Under the pieces are notes generated by a model. It searched no databases. It was not told the origin of the DNA and worked only from the letters and a program-made list of their open reading frames with translations. A program made the translations under genes and the position numbers. 64,000 nucleotides of DNA from Mariniphaga sp041687255 (lineage in GTDB: Bacteria; Bacteroidota; Bacteroidia; Bacteroidales; Prolixibacteraceae). The stretch spans positions 1-64,000 of the forward strand of contig JAWLCL010000006.1 in the NCBI GenBank assembly GCA_041687255.1, read 5' to 3'. Shown in pieces: positions 54,012-62,652 of the stretch (its first letter is position 1; every line of letters begins with the position of its first letter).

Positions 54012-56327
54012 CTACAACAGACTCAGCGTAACCGTTAAACCGGCCATAACCACTGAAACCATTGTCATAAGCTTAATAAGAATGTTAAGAGAAGGACCGG
54101 AAGTATCCTTAAACGGGTCACCTACGGTGTCACCAACAACACCTGCATGGTGAGCTTCACTTCCTTTACCTCCGTAATTTCCTTTTTCAATGAATTTCTT
54201 GGCATTGTCCCATGCGCCACCGGCATTGTTCATGAACACAGCCAGTGTGAACCCGGTTGTTAATCCACCGGCAAGCAAACCAACAACACCTGCAACTCCC
54301 ATGGCAGCACCAACAATTACCGGTACGGCAATTGCCACAAGCGACGGAAGGAGCATTTCGCGCTGAGCGCCTTTGGTAGAGATTTCCACGCACTTGGCAT
54401 ACTCAGGCGTACCTGTTCCATCCAAAATACCTTTGATTTCGCGGAACTGACGGCGTACCTCATCAACCATTGCACCGGCAGCACGGCCCACAGCTTTCAT
54501 GGTCATGGCGCTAAATACGAATGCCATCATGGCGCCAAGGAACAAACCACCCAGGAACAGCGGATTGAAAAGTGTAATATCGTAAGCTGCCGAGAACTGT
54601 TTAACCGAAGCTGTAGAAATTTCTATGGCATTCGATCCTTCCGGAGCTGTGATGTAAAAATCATATCCACCCTTGGAAACAAATCCTTCGCCTGCACGGG
54701 CAATCTTTGTGAACCATAAGCGAACTTCTTCCATGTAGGCCGAGATAAGGGCCATAGCAGTAAGTGCAGCAGAACCGATTGCAAAACCTTTACCTGTTGC
54801 AGCAGTGGTGTTACCAAGCATATCCAGTGCATCGGTACGCTCACGCACCTGTGGTGGCAATTCCGACATTTCAGCGTTACCGCCTGCATTATCGGCAATC
54901 GGACCAAAAGCATCAGTGGCAAGGGTAATCCCAAGCGTAGAAAGCATTCCAACTGCAGCAAAACCGATTCCATAAACGCCCATGGCAAAATGCTGAGCAC
55001 CACCTGCTGCCCAGAAAGCTCCCATAATACCTAAAACGATAGTAACAACCGGAATCCAGGTTGAGTACATACCCACAGCCAGACCATCGATAATGGTAGT
55101 TGCCGGTCCCTGATTTGCCTGTTTGGCAATCCCTTTGGTAGGAGCATATTCATCGGAAGTAAAATATTCAGTTGCCTGACCAATAATTACTCCTGCGGCC
55201 AGACCGATTACCACTGCCCAGAAAATTCCCCAGGTTACCCAGCCAACAAGGGCCAGTACAATCATGGCGACAAGAATCAGGACAGAACTTCCTCCTGTTC
55301 CGATTAAAAGTGCATTTAACAATGTTTTTTGTGTAGCTGATTCTTTGGTGCGTACCATGAATATACCAATAATGGAAAGGATAATTCCGATAGCAGCAAC
55401 AATCATAGGAGCAAGAACCGCCTGGTAAACATCAATGACAAGGTCCTGAATAACCAGTGCAGGCAATGAAGCTCCAAGAGCAGCAGTTGCAAGGATTGAA
55501 CCTGCGTACGATTCGTAAAGGTCGGCACCCATACCGGCCACGTCACCTACGTTATCACCTACGTTATCGGCAATGGTGGCAGGGTTACGCGGATCGTCTT
55601 CAGGAATACCGGCTTCCACTTTACCAACAAGGTCGGCGCCCACATCGGCAGCTTTGGTGTAGATACCACCTCCAACACGTGCAAACAAAGCCTGTGTGGA
55701 AGCACCCATACCGAACGTTAACATGGTAACGGTAATCTCAATAAGTTTTGTACGTGTACCTTCAGGAGTAATCACTCCATCAACAACATATTCAGGATGT
55801 GCATGCACCAGATCAAGGCCCAGAAAATGAAGTCCGGTAGCCATGTTATCGGGTGTATATACCCATTCGTTCAACACCCAGAACCATGCTGCAATATCGA
55901 GCAGGGCAAATCCTACTACGACCAGCCCCATTACAGCGCCGCTCCGGAAAGCAACCTGCAGCCCCTTATTAAGCGACTGAGAGGCTCCGTGTGCGGTACG
56001 TGCAGAAGCAAACGTTGCTGTTTTCATGCCCAAAAACCCGCAAAGTCCTGAGAAAAAACCTCCCGAAAGAAATGCTATCGGTACGAAAGGGTTTTGAACG
56101 CCAAAATAGGCCATGATGGTTAATAAAACAAAAAGGATTACAAAAACAATGGCTACAACTTTGTATTGCCGCTTCAGATAAGCCATTGCTCCTTCCCGCA
56201 CATATTGCGCGATTTCTTTCATCCGGTCGGTACCTTCCGAATTCTTCATCATCGATTTGAAGAAAAACCAGGCAAAAACCAGCGCCAGAATGGAGGCAAA
56301 GGGAATAAGTAAAAACATTGTGCTCAT
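54012..56327 (-). CDS. hppA: Membrane-bound ion-translocating pyrophosphatase, K+-dependent type
   Basis: 771 residues, about 16 transmembrane helices. Substrate-binding motifs DVGADLVGKVE and DNVGDNVGDVAGMGADLYES, and the second Asp-rich loop TDAFGPIADNAGG, are intact. GNTTAATGKG carries the alanine associated with potassium dependence. The enzyme hydrolyses PPi to pump Na+ and/or H+ outward. Ion choice (Na+ versus H+) cannot be settled by eye. Own promoter and terminator indicate a single-gene unit. Confidence 0.96.
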   Translation of the reverse strand: MSTMFLLIPFASILALVFAWFFFKSMMKNSEGTDRMKEIAQYVREGAMAYLKRQYKVVAIVFVILFVLLTIMAYFGVQNPFVPIAFLSGGFFSGLCGFLGMKTATFASARTAHGASQSLNKGLQVAFRSGAVMGLVVVGFALLDIAAWFWVLNEWVYTPDNMATGLHFLGLDLVHAHPEYVVDGVITPEGTRTKLIEITVTMLTFGMGASTQALFARVGGGIYTKAADVGADLVGKVEAGIPEDDPRNPATIADNVGDNVGDVAGMGADLYESYAGSILATAALGASLPALVIQDLVIDVYQAVLAPMIVAAIGIILSIIGIFMVRTKESATQKTLLNALLIGTGGSSVLILVAMIVLALVGWVTWGIFWAVVIGLAAGVIIGQATEYFTSDEYAPTKGIAKQANQGPATTIIDGLAVGMYSTWIPVVTIVLGIMGAFWAAGGAQHFAMGVYGIGFAAVGMLSTLGITLATDAFGPIADNAGGNAEMSELPPQVRERTDALDMLGNTTAATGKGFAIGSAALTAMALISAYMEEVRLWFTKIARAGEGFVSKGGYDFYITAPEGSNAIEISTASVKQFSAAYDITLFNPLFLGGLFLGAMMAFVFSAMTMKAVGRAAGAMVDEVRRQFREIKGILDGTGTPEYAKCVEISTKGAQREMLLPSLVAIAVPVIVGAAMGVAGVVGLLAGGLTTGFTLAVFMNNAGGAWDNAKKFIEKGNYGGKGSEAHHAGVVGDTVGDPFKDTSGPSLNILIKLMTMVSVVMAGLTVTLSLL

Positions 56328-56438
56328 AAATGAAAAATTTTTATGTAACAGACGTTACGGTTTAGAATTAAAATTTCCGGTTTTTATATTAAAAAAAATT
56401 ATAAGCTTGATTATAGTCACAAAAAATTTCCCGAAGCA

Positions 56439-56467
56439 CAAAGATAAATTTTAAAATGAAATGCCAA
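56439..56467 (-). promoter_or_regulatory. Promoter of hppA
   Basis: TATCTTTG at 56446-56439 (minus strand) and TTG at 56467-56465, 18 bp apart, match the Bacteroidota -7/-33 consensus. Predicted leader about 105 nt. Confidence 0.65.
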
Positions 56468-56524
56468 ATTTTCCGTTTGTCTAATCTATTCCCGCTTGCA
56501 TCAAAATTAACAATGCAGTTTACT

Positions 56525-59506
56525 TTAGAAATGAATCAACGCGCGTCTTTCTTTTCCGTTCATTAATACCGTAAGCGGCTCATCGAGTTCCACGTGCCTG
56601 ATGAATTCGGTGTGATGAATTGTTTTCATGTTTTTCAGAGCTTCAAGGTTCAGCCTTGCATGGTTTGCATTGTGAGGAACCGAGAAATAACCTACATTCA
56701 TTGAAGTCACATTATGAAAGAAATGTGAACCCAGGGAAGCATCGAGAGGGAAATCGGGCAATCCCATTTCCACAATCACACGGGCTTTCGATATGTGAGA
56801 CCACAGAACAGGTATTCCGGTATATGGATCCTGCGAACCCCAGCGCCCGGGTCCTATAAGCAGGTACTCTGTTTCCTGCTCTTCAAAGTAACGGTTGATT
56901 TTAGTAATCTCCGACGCCATCTGCCGGGTCTTTATCTTATTAAACTGCCCCGGGTCAACATAAACAATATCTTTAAGGGTTTTAATAACACCATTACCCA
57001 TGCCCCTTTCCGCATACATGAACACATTGTCGTCATCAATTTCTCCCAAATCGATATCCACCTGCTGTTCAACCCTGATAAGAGGTTTTATCTGCAACAG
57101 GTAAAAACCGGGCAATCCGTTTTCCGTTGAATCCAGATCGATAGCATATTCTATTTCCACCGGCGATCCCATGGCCTCCTTAAAAAGCCTTAGCAGCACC
57201 TGCAGGGTTTCGGCCAATGGAATATAGTCGTATTTTAAAATATTGGCAAAATCAACAACTTTAGGTCCCGGTCCCTGAATGCCGGGAACCAAATCGTCAT
57301 TTTCCATATTATAGGTAGAGGCTGAATGCTCAAGCGTTCCATCTTTTTCTGCTTCCTTTACAGGGTACCTTTTTATGAAAGCTTCTTCACCTCCCTCCAC
57401 CAAATCGACTTCCGTTTCCGAAAGGTCGATGGCATAGAAATATTTTTGCGAATCTCTGAGGGCATCACGAACCATTGTAGGATTGATGCTGGGATACCGG
57501 GGGCAAAACCTGTAGGAATTTTCGCCGCCGACAACATACATCCCCAATCCGACAGCAGCTACCGAGAATCCATCTTCAGGCTGCATGTAGGCTATGGGAT
57601 AATAGTTGTACGACTGGGCTACACCTGAAATGGTGGGATAAAATTTGTTGTTGTAATTCTGACCTACTACCTCCTGAATCACAACCGCCATTTTTTCTTC
57701 TTCAATCTTATAATGGATGGCATCGAAATACGACTGCGCCGATTCGGTAAAAATACTTGAATATACCAGCTTGACCGCAGTTTCCAGCTGGGTGTAACGC
57801 ACCTCAAGGTCAGGATGGTTATTGGGAAGCAGGTAAGTGGCATATACTCCGGAGAAAGGTTGCAGTAATGAATCTTCAAATAAACCGGATGAGCGCACGG
57901 CGATGGGCTTTTTTATCTGCTTCAGGAATTCCATCAGCCGCCCCCTTATTTTCTCATCGATTTCCGAATCCAGAAAGTGCTGCCTTATCGATTCGTAATC
58001 GTTAAGCGAATAGATATCGTCGTAAAGGTTGTTGTTTTCTACAAACTTATCGAATTCGAGCGCCCCGATAATGGTGGTTGCAGGAATGCGTATATTCATT
58101 CCGGGAAGTAATTTATGAAAATCGATGTTCTCGATGAAATTGCTTATAAAGGCAATACCACGTCCCTTACCCCCCAACGATCCCTTGGCCATACGGACTA
58201 TCAAACGATTGGATGTTACCAGTCCGGGGTCGAAATTAACAATTGTGCCTTTCAGCTTTTCGAACCTTGCGGTTTTAAACACGTTCAGGCAAAATTGCCG
58301 GAGCTCCTCTGCCGATTTGAAATCTTCCGTTTTCACCGGCCGCAGCAGTTCAGCCATATTGATCTCACCACGGGCCATCAACCATGTGGAAAAGGAGTTC
58401 CGTTTGCCGTGGTACAACAGTGCTTCGGCAGGAATATCCCTGAATTTCTCCTGAAACTCTATCAGGTTTTCAGCTTCAGTAATGGGCTTTCCATCCTTGC
58501 CTTTAAATATGAAGTTCCCGAAACCCAGTCGGCGGTACAAAAAATTCAGGATGTCCATCGAAAGGCTTTCTGAATTTTTATTTATGAAATCGGCATGTAT
58601 GGCTCTGGCCCTGCCGGCATTGGAAATATCCTGCGACTGCAGTAAAAGCGGAATGGGATATTTAAGGGTGTTTTTGGCATACTTTAAGAGTTCAATTCCG
58701 GCATCTCCGTCATCCACGCCATCTTTTTCAAATTTCACATCTGAAATCACACACAGGATGTAACGACGGTAACTGTTTATAAACTGCACGGCCTCCTCAT
58801 AGGAATCAACAAGTATCACTTTCGGGCGGGCACGCATTTTCAGGATCTTGTGCAGTTCATCCTTGGCGTCCTCCTGAACCAGGATCTGGGTCTGCGTCAT
58901 TATGGTCGTGTAAAGCATCGGCAGGTAACGCGAGTAGTATTGTATGCTGTCTTCCACCAGTAACACTACGCGCACATTCCCGTTTTGGGTATCAAAGCCC
59001 ACGTTTTTTTTATCCTCAATGTATTTTATCATGGCCAGGAAGACGTTGGAGTTGCCGTTCCACACAAAAATACGGTCGATAAAATTAAGCTTTCGCCCTT
59101 CAGCCTGGAAGTAACGCAGGTCGGAATTGTTGTTGGCCAGCAGCAACAGCGGGATGCGGGGCCGCAATTCCCCCAGTTCACGCGCCGTTTCAACAGCTGT
59201 ATCTTTATCTAGTCCGGCCATTACAATTATGAGATCGAAATCGTTATGCTCCAGCGTCAGCAATGCATCATGGGTGGAGTTAACACTTGTAAAACGCGGC
59301 GCTGCATATAAATTCAGCTGCAGGTATTCACCAAAAATCTTATCGCTGAACTGCCCTTCCCTGACTATGGTGTACGAATCGTAAAGGGTGGCCACCAGCA
59401 ATACCTCCTTCACCTTGGTAGGCATCAGTTCCTGGAATATGTCGCGATCGGTTTTCTTTCTTTTATATATGCTGGCCAGCGTTATGTTTTCAATATCCAT
59501 CTTCAC
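56525..59506 (-). CDS. PEP synthase/PPDK N-terminal-domain protein with receiver-like N-terminus
   Basis: 993 residues. Two receiver-like alpha/beta regions come first (about 35-170 and 180-340; LIIVMAGLD and ILCVISDVKFEKDG). A PPDK_N ATP-grasp domain follows (about 430-830), with MAKGSLGGKGRGIAF and IAVRSSGLFEDS. A C-terminal domain ends LTVLMNGKERRALIHF. The His-phosphorylation and PEP-binding domains of true PEP synthase are absent, so it cannot be that enzyme. It may use ATP for a signalling phosphotransfer. Function unknown. Confidence 0.8.
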   Translation of the reverse strand: MKMDIENITLASIYKRKKTDRDIFQELMPTKVKEVLLVATLYDSYTIVREGQFSDKIFGEYLQLNLYAAPRFTSVNSTHDALLTLEHNDFDLIIVMAGLDKDTAVETARELGELRPRIPLLLLANNNSDLRYFQAEGRKLNFIDRIFVWNGNSNVFLAMIKYIEDKKNVGFDTQNGNVRVVLLVEDSIQYYSRYLPMLYTTIMTQTQILVQEDAKDELHKILKMRARPKVILVDSYEEAVQFINSYRRYILCVISDVKFEKDGVDDGDAGIELLKYAKNTLKYPIPLLLQSQDISNAGRARAIHADFINKNSESLSMDILNFLYRRLGFGNFIFKGKDGKPITEAENLIEFQEKFRDIPAEALLYHGKRNSFSTWLMARGEINMAELLRPVKTEDFKSAEELRQFCLNVFKTARFEKLKGTIVNFDPGLVTSNRLIVRMAKGSLGGKGRGIAFISNFIENIDFHKLLPGMNIRIPATTIIGALEFDKFVENNNLYDDIYSLNDYESIRQHFLDSEIDEKIRGRLMEFLKQIKKPIAVRSSGLFEDSLLQPFSGVYATYLLPNNHPDLEVRYTQLETAVKLVYSSIFTESAQSYFDAIHYKIEEEKMAVVIQEVVGQNYNNKFYPTISGVAQSYNYYPIAYMQPEDGFSVAAVGLGMYVVGGENSYRFCPRYPSINPTMVRDALRDSQKYFYAIDLSETEVDLVEGGEEAFIKRYPVKEAEKDGTLEHSASTYNMENDDLVPGIQGPGPKVVDFANILKYDYIPLAETLQVLLRLFKEAMGSPVEIEYAIDLDSTENGLPGFYLLQIKPLIRVEQQVDIDLGEIDDDNVFMYAERGMGNGVIKTLKDIVYVDPGQFNKIKTRQMASEITKINRYFEEQETEYLLIGPGRWGSQDPYTGIPVLWSHISKARVIVEMGLPDFPLDASLGSHFFHNVTSMNVGYFSVPHNANHARLNLEALKNMKTIHHTEFIRHVELDEPLTVLMNGKERRALIHF

Positions 59507-59540
59507 CTGTTTTTAACCGCTGAAATTACTCATTTTTTAG

Positions 59541-59548
59541 CAAAGGTA
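59541..59548 (-). promoter_or_regulatory. Probable -7 box of the PEP-synthase-domain gene
   Basis: TACCTTTG on the minus strand, 35 bp before the ATG; it supports the annotated start. Confidence 0.5.
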
Positions 59549-59659
59549 AAGCGTAAAAATGAACATTGAAAAATGAAACCTGCCGGTTAACCTATCTTGT
59601 TTTAAATTTAACTGCCTTTCAATTGTTCTGAATTTGGAAAGCCGGCTGTCATCTTTCTT

Positions 59660-60088
59660 CTATTTTCGCCTCACACTGTCAATAGCTTCAACAGGTAACC
59701 AGTCGTCCATATTTTTAAAGCCCGACCGGTCAATCTTAAAGGGTTCTGTCTCCTGAAAATCATTAATGCTTATAAGAACCAGGTATCTTTTCCCGGCAAA
59801 CCTGTTTTTCAATCCGGCATTTAACAAAAGCCTGTCCTGATTTTCTTCAACAAGCTTCACCGACTCCTCCCTGGAAAGCTTATCCGAATTTAATACGCTG
59901 TCAACAACTGCCTTGCCTTTAACGGTTCCACTGCCGTTATTTTCAATAAAGTATAAAACATCACCTTTGTGCACCTGCCCGTAAGGAAGTTTTCTTCCCA
60001 TGGCACCCCGGATAATCATGGTTTTGCTGCCGTTTTTAATGTTCTCAAGTTCCTTTGCTTTGTAATCCAGGTAAACTACATTGTCCAT
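59660..60088 (-). CDS. ASCH/PUA-like domain protein
   Basis: 142 residues. KELENIKNGSKTMIIRG and KGDVLYFIENNGSGTVKGKAVVDSVL fit the beta-barrel of ASCH domains, which bind RNA or modified nucleotides. The assignment is by pattern and tentative. It is followed by a small membrane-protein gene. Confidence 0.6.
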   Translation of the reverse strand: MDNVVYLDYKAKELENIKNGSKTMIIRGAMGRKLPYGQVHKGDVLYFIENNGSGTVKGKAVVDSVLNSDKLSREESVKLVEENQDRLLLNAGLKNRFAGKRYLVLISINDFQETEPFKIDRSGFKNMDDWLPVEAIDSVRRK

Positions 60089-60121
60089 AACAAATCAGCC
60101 TTAACATTCAAAATTCCATAC

Positions 60122-60367
60122 TTAATTCTTAAAATACAATTCCCTGGTATATTTCAACCGGCGTCCGGGAATCAATAATTTCCACACTTGCTTCCACGTC
60201 ATCAGATGCTTATCAACCAGTCTGGCACCATCAATAACAGTCCTGTAAGGCAAGGCATAAATCAGCAATAAAATGGAAAACCATACAAACCGGCCGGACA
60301 ATGAAAGCCAAATCAGCAATGGGATCGGCAGCAAAATTGCAAAGTAATAAACAACTATATTTTTCAT
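60122..60367 (-). CDS. Small membrane protein
   Basis: 81 residues with two hydrophobic helices (about 5-20 and 27-42) and a basic C-terminal tail ending ELYFKN. No family recognised. Confidence 0.6.
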   Translation of the reverse strand: MKNIVVYYFAILLPIPLLIWLSLSGRFVWFSILLLIYALPYRTVIDGARLVDKHLMTWKQVWKLLIPGRRLKYTRELYFKN

Positions 60368-60423
60368 ATCAGAACTGTTGCATTTAAAATACTTACTTTC
60401 TATCCATTTTTAAAGGATTCATC

Positions 60424-61122
60424 TCATAGTGTTTTCTTCATGTACTGACGGGTCCACGGGCACAAAACCATGCACTTCAGACAAGTGGTACAGGATTTTA
60501 CATCAACCAGTTCATCCCGGGAAACCTGCGGCTTCCATTCGTTTCCTGTGATGACACCCGCGTCACATTCATCACGGCAAACTGTGCAATCGCCGCACTG
60601 GGAAGGTGAAACTGGCTGGACCATAACATTCAGCGGTGCATTGGTCAAAACGGTGCACATGCTGATTGCACTCCCGTATTGAGGAGTAACCAGCAAATCG
60701 TGTTTGCCTATCCAACCCATGCCGGCCATTAATGCTACCGTTTTATGGGGCAGTGCTGTAGTTTGGGATGAGGTATCGTATCGGCCTGTTGCAAGTAAAT
60801 TTTTCTCCGACTGCGAGTATGCTAAGAATCCTTTAGTCATGAGGTAGACTGAAATGAAATCGGCCAACTCATCGGTTTTAAGCTCTGCATTATGAAATTC
60901 ATCCTCATACATCCGGTTGTTGCGTTTCATTTGCTGCACATAGTCAGGAGTTTCCGCCACAATCTCCAGATAACCTTTCGACAATGGCCTGCCCAGTAAA
61001 ATTGCAACGGGGAATCCTTTGGTCTGACTGACAGGCAACCTGGTAATGTCTACAAATTTTACAATTTCAGCTCCAGCCCGGTTCAGCAGTTGTGTCAGTT
61101 CAGTATCAAGCGTCACGTTCAA
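60424..61122 (-). CDS. QueG-like iron-sulfur protein (epoxyqueuosine reductase-like)
   Basis: 232 residues. KTVALMAGMGWIGKHDLLVTP resembles the QueG core, and two [4Fe-4S] motifs follow (CGDCTVCRDECDAG, CTTCLKCMVLCP). True QueG is longer (about 310-350) with a C-terminal HEAT domain, so this is a short paralogue; substrate uncertain. Start at the ATG 61120-61122. Confidence 0.78.
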   Translation of the reverse strand: MNVTLDTELTQLLNRAGAEIVKFVDITRLPVSQTKGFPVAILLGRPLSKGYLEIVAETPDYVQQMKRNNRMYEDEFHNAELKTDELADFISVYLMTKGFLAYSQSEKNLLATGRYDTSSQTTALPHKTVALMAGMGWIGKHDLLVTPQYGSAISMCTVLTNAPLNVMVQPVSPSQCGDCTVCRDECDAGVITGNEWKPQVSRDELVDVKSCTTCLKCMVLCPWTRQYMKKTL

Positions 61123-61141
61123 AGTTTCAGGTATTTAACAG

Positions 61142-61564
61142 TTAATTTTGGAGCTTAATTTCAACCAGCCGTTTAACATCAGGCAAAACTGCATCATCCA
61201 TGACATCGATGCGAATACCACGACCTTCGGCATATTTAATGGCATTTGCCAAATCGGTCTTTATGGCTACAGATACATCACTTTCCCAGACCGCAATTGA
61301 AGCTTTATCGCCAAATACAAACGCTACTTTAAAATAGTTCTCACGTGGCAACATGTACATTATAGCTCTTCTTTTGTCCTTAATCCTGAAATTCCAGCCG
61401 TATTTCTTACCGGGAAAACTCCATTGCTTTTCTCCTGCAGGGTATTTTTCCATAACATAATCAGCCAATTGATTCCACAGATTATATGTTTCACCCAATC
61501 TGACTGCCAGATCTTTATCGCCGGGCAGAAAGGCCTTGTCTGCAAAAACACTGAGATCATCCAT
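61142..61564 (-). CDS. DUF3788-family protein
   Basis: 140 residues from the ATG at 61564 (MDDLSVFADKAFLPGD); an upstream in-frame extension is not conserved-looking. KKYGWNFRIKDKRRAIMYMLP is the family core. Function is unknown; proteins of this family are small and cytoplasmic. It lies 19 bp upstream of the QueG-like gene. Confidence 0.8.
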   Translation of the reverse strand: MDDLSVFADKAFLPGDKDLAVRLGETYNLWNQLADYVMEKYPAGEKQWSFPGKKYGWNFRIKDKRRAIMYMLPRENYFKVAFVFGDKASIAVWESDVSVAIKTDLANAIKYAEGRGIRIDVMDDAVLPDVKRLVEIKLQN

Positions 61565-61726
61565 AGGTTCTGATAATTTTAATTTAAAATTACAAAAAAA
61601 ATATAAGTATATGTTCAAGAATACAGAAACAAAATTGCTGCTGTAAATTGATTTACACCTCCTTTTTTTTGGCCGGGAATGTGCTCAAAAAAATAAAAAC
61701 TCCTAAAAGGCTGGTGATAATATTAT

Positions 61727-62335
61727 TTATGAAACAGGAACAGGAATAGGTCCATCCATGAAAACATCAAGTAACTCTCCGGCTTCACCAAAAACAACTA
61801 TGCGTTCTTTTTCTATCCACATAGCACAAAGTGACCCGCAGTACTGGTACCAGCTCAGCTCCATTTTAACCACGTAAACCGATTCATAATCTTGCGGGTT
61901 CATTTGTTCTCCCAATGAATTCACCTCCGGTGAAAGATACTTTTCATGAAATTCGACAGTTGCTATGTAATTCAACTCTGCTTCTGTAAAAAAGTTGTCG
62001 TTGTTGTTACCACTGAATTGATCGATTAAATCAGAATAATACTTTACTGCATCAGCTGTAATTGCAAATGGAATGTAAACTCCATCAAACTCCTGATAAA
62101 ACCAGAAAAAAGCATCGGGAATTTCCATGTTCATTCCGGCAGCAGCAAGCACTTCCTCCCGTGACGGATACCATGCTTCAGCTTTCTCAATAAGACTTTT
62201 CTCATACTCATCCGAGAAATTTCGTTGAATTGTTTTTGTATAAATACCATCGGGTTCCGGATTATCCTCCTTCTCACATGAAACAACTAACCAAACAACT
62301 GTCAGGGAAAGGATAATTAACAATATATTTTTCAT
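61727..62335 (-). CDS. Lipoprotein of unknown function
   Basis: 202 residues from the ATG at 62335 (MKNILLIILSLTVVWLVVSC), which gives a clean lipoprotein signal with Cys about 20. An upstream start adds a non-signal stretch. The body is acidic and mixed alpha/beta (EAWYPSREEVLAAAGMN, then WIEKERIVVFGEAGELL). No family recognised. Confidence 0.7.
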   Translation of the reverse strand: MKNILLIILSLTVVWLVVSCEKEDNPEPDGIYTKTIQRNFSDEYEKSLIEKAEAWYPSREEVLAAAGMNMEIPDAFFWFYQEFDGVYIPFAITADAVKYYSDLIDQFSGNNNDNFFTEAELNYIATVEFHEKYLSPEVNSLGEQMNPQDYESVYVVKMELSWYQYCGSLCAMWIEKERIVVFGEAGELLDVFMDGPIPVPVS

Positions 62336-62601
62336 AGAGGAATGATTATCTGGCAGCAATCGCTTACACACAGTTAATATTTCTTCAAATATATTGATTT
62401 GATTTGAAAACTGTAAACTGCTTCATCATCAGGAATTCAGAACGATGGCTTCCCTCTGGATAACCGATGATTTTCATTTATACAACAGAGGATTCCTGTC
62501 TACCTGTAATTTGGATTCTAATTAACAGTCATCGTCTGTTAATAATCCTGCTAAATAATTTCCTTTTCAACCCATTAATGCTGAAAACAAAGATTAATGA
62601 T
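62336..62601. other. Intergenic before the ABC-F gene
   Basis: No gene, array or hairpin of note, apart from divergent promoter signals for the flanking genes. Confidence 0.4.
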
Positions 62602-62609
62602 TAGGTTTG
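62602..62609 (+). promoter_or_regulatory. Probable -7 box of the ABC-F gene
   Basis: TAGGTTTG fits TAnnTTTG, 44 bp before the ATG. Confidence 0.45.
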
Positions 62610-62652
62610 CACCCTTTTTCACACAAGGAAAGATTAAACCGATTAATAATAT

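Noticed and set aside
56525..59506. Phosphoenolpyruvate synthase
   Set aside because: The His-phosphorylation and PEP-binding domains are missing.
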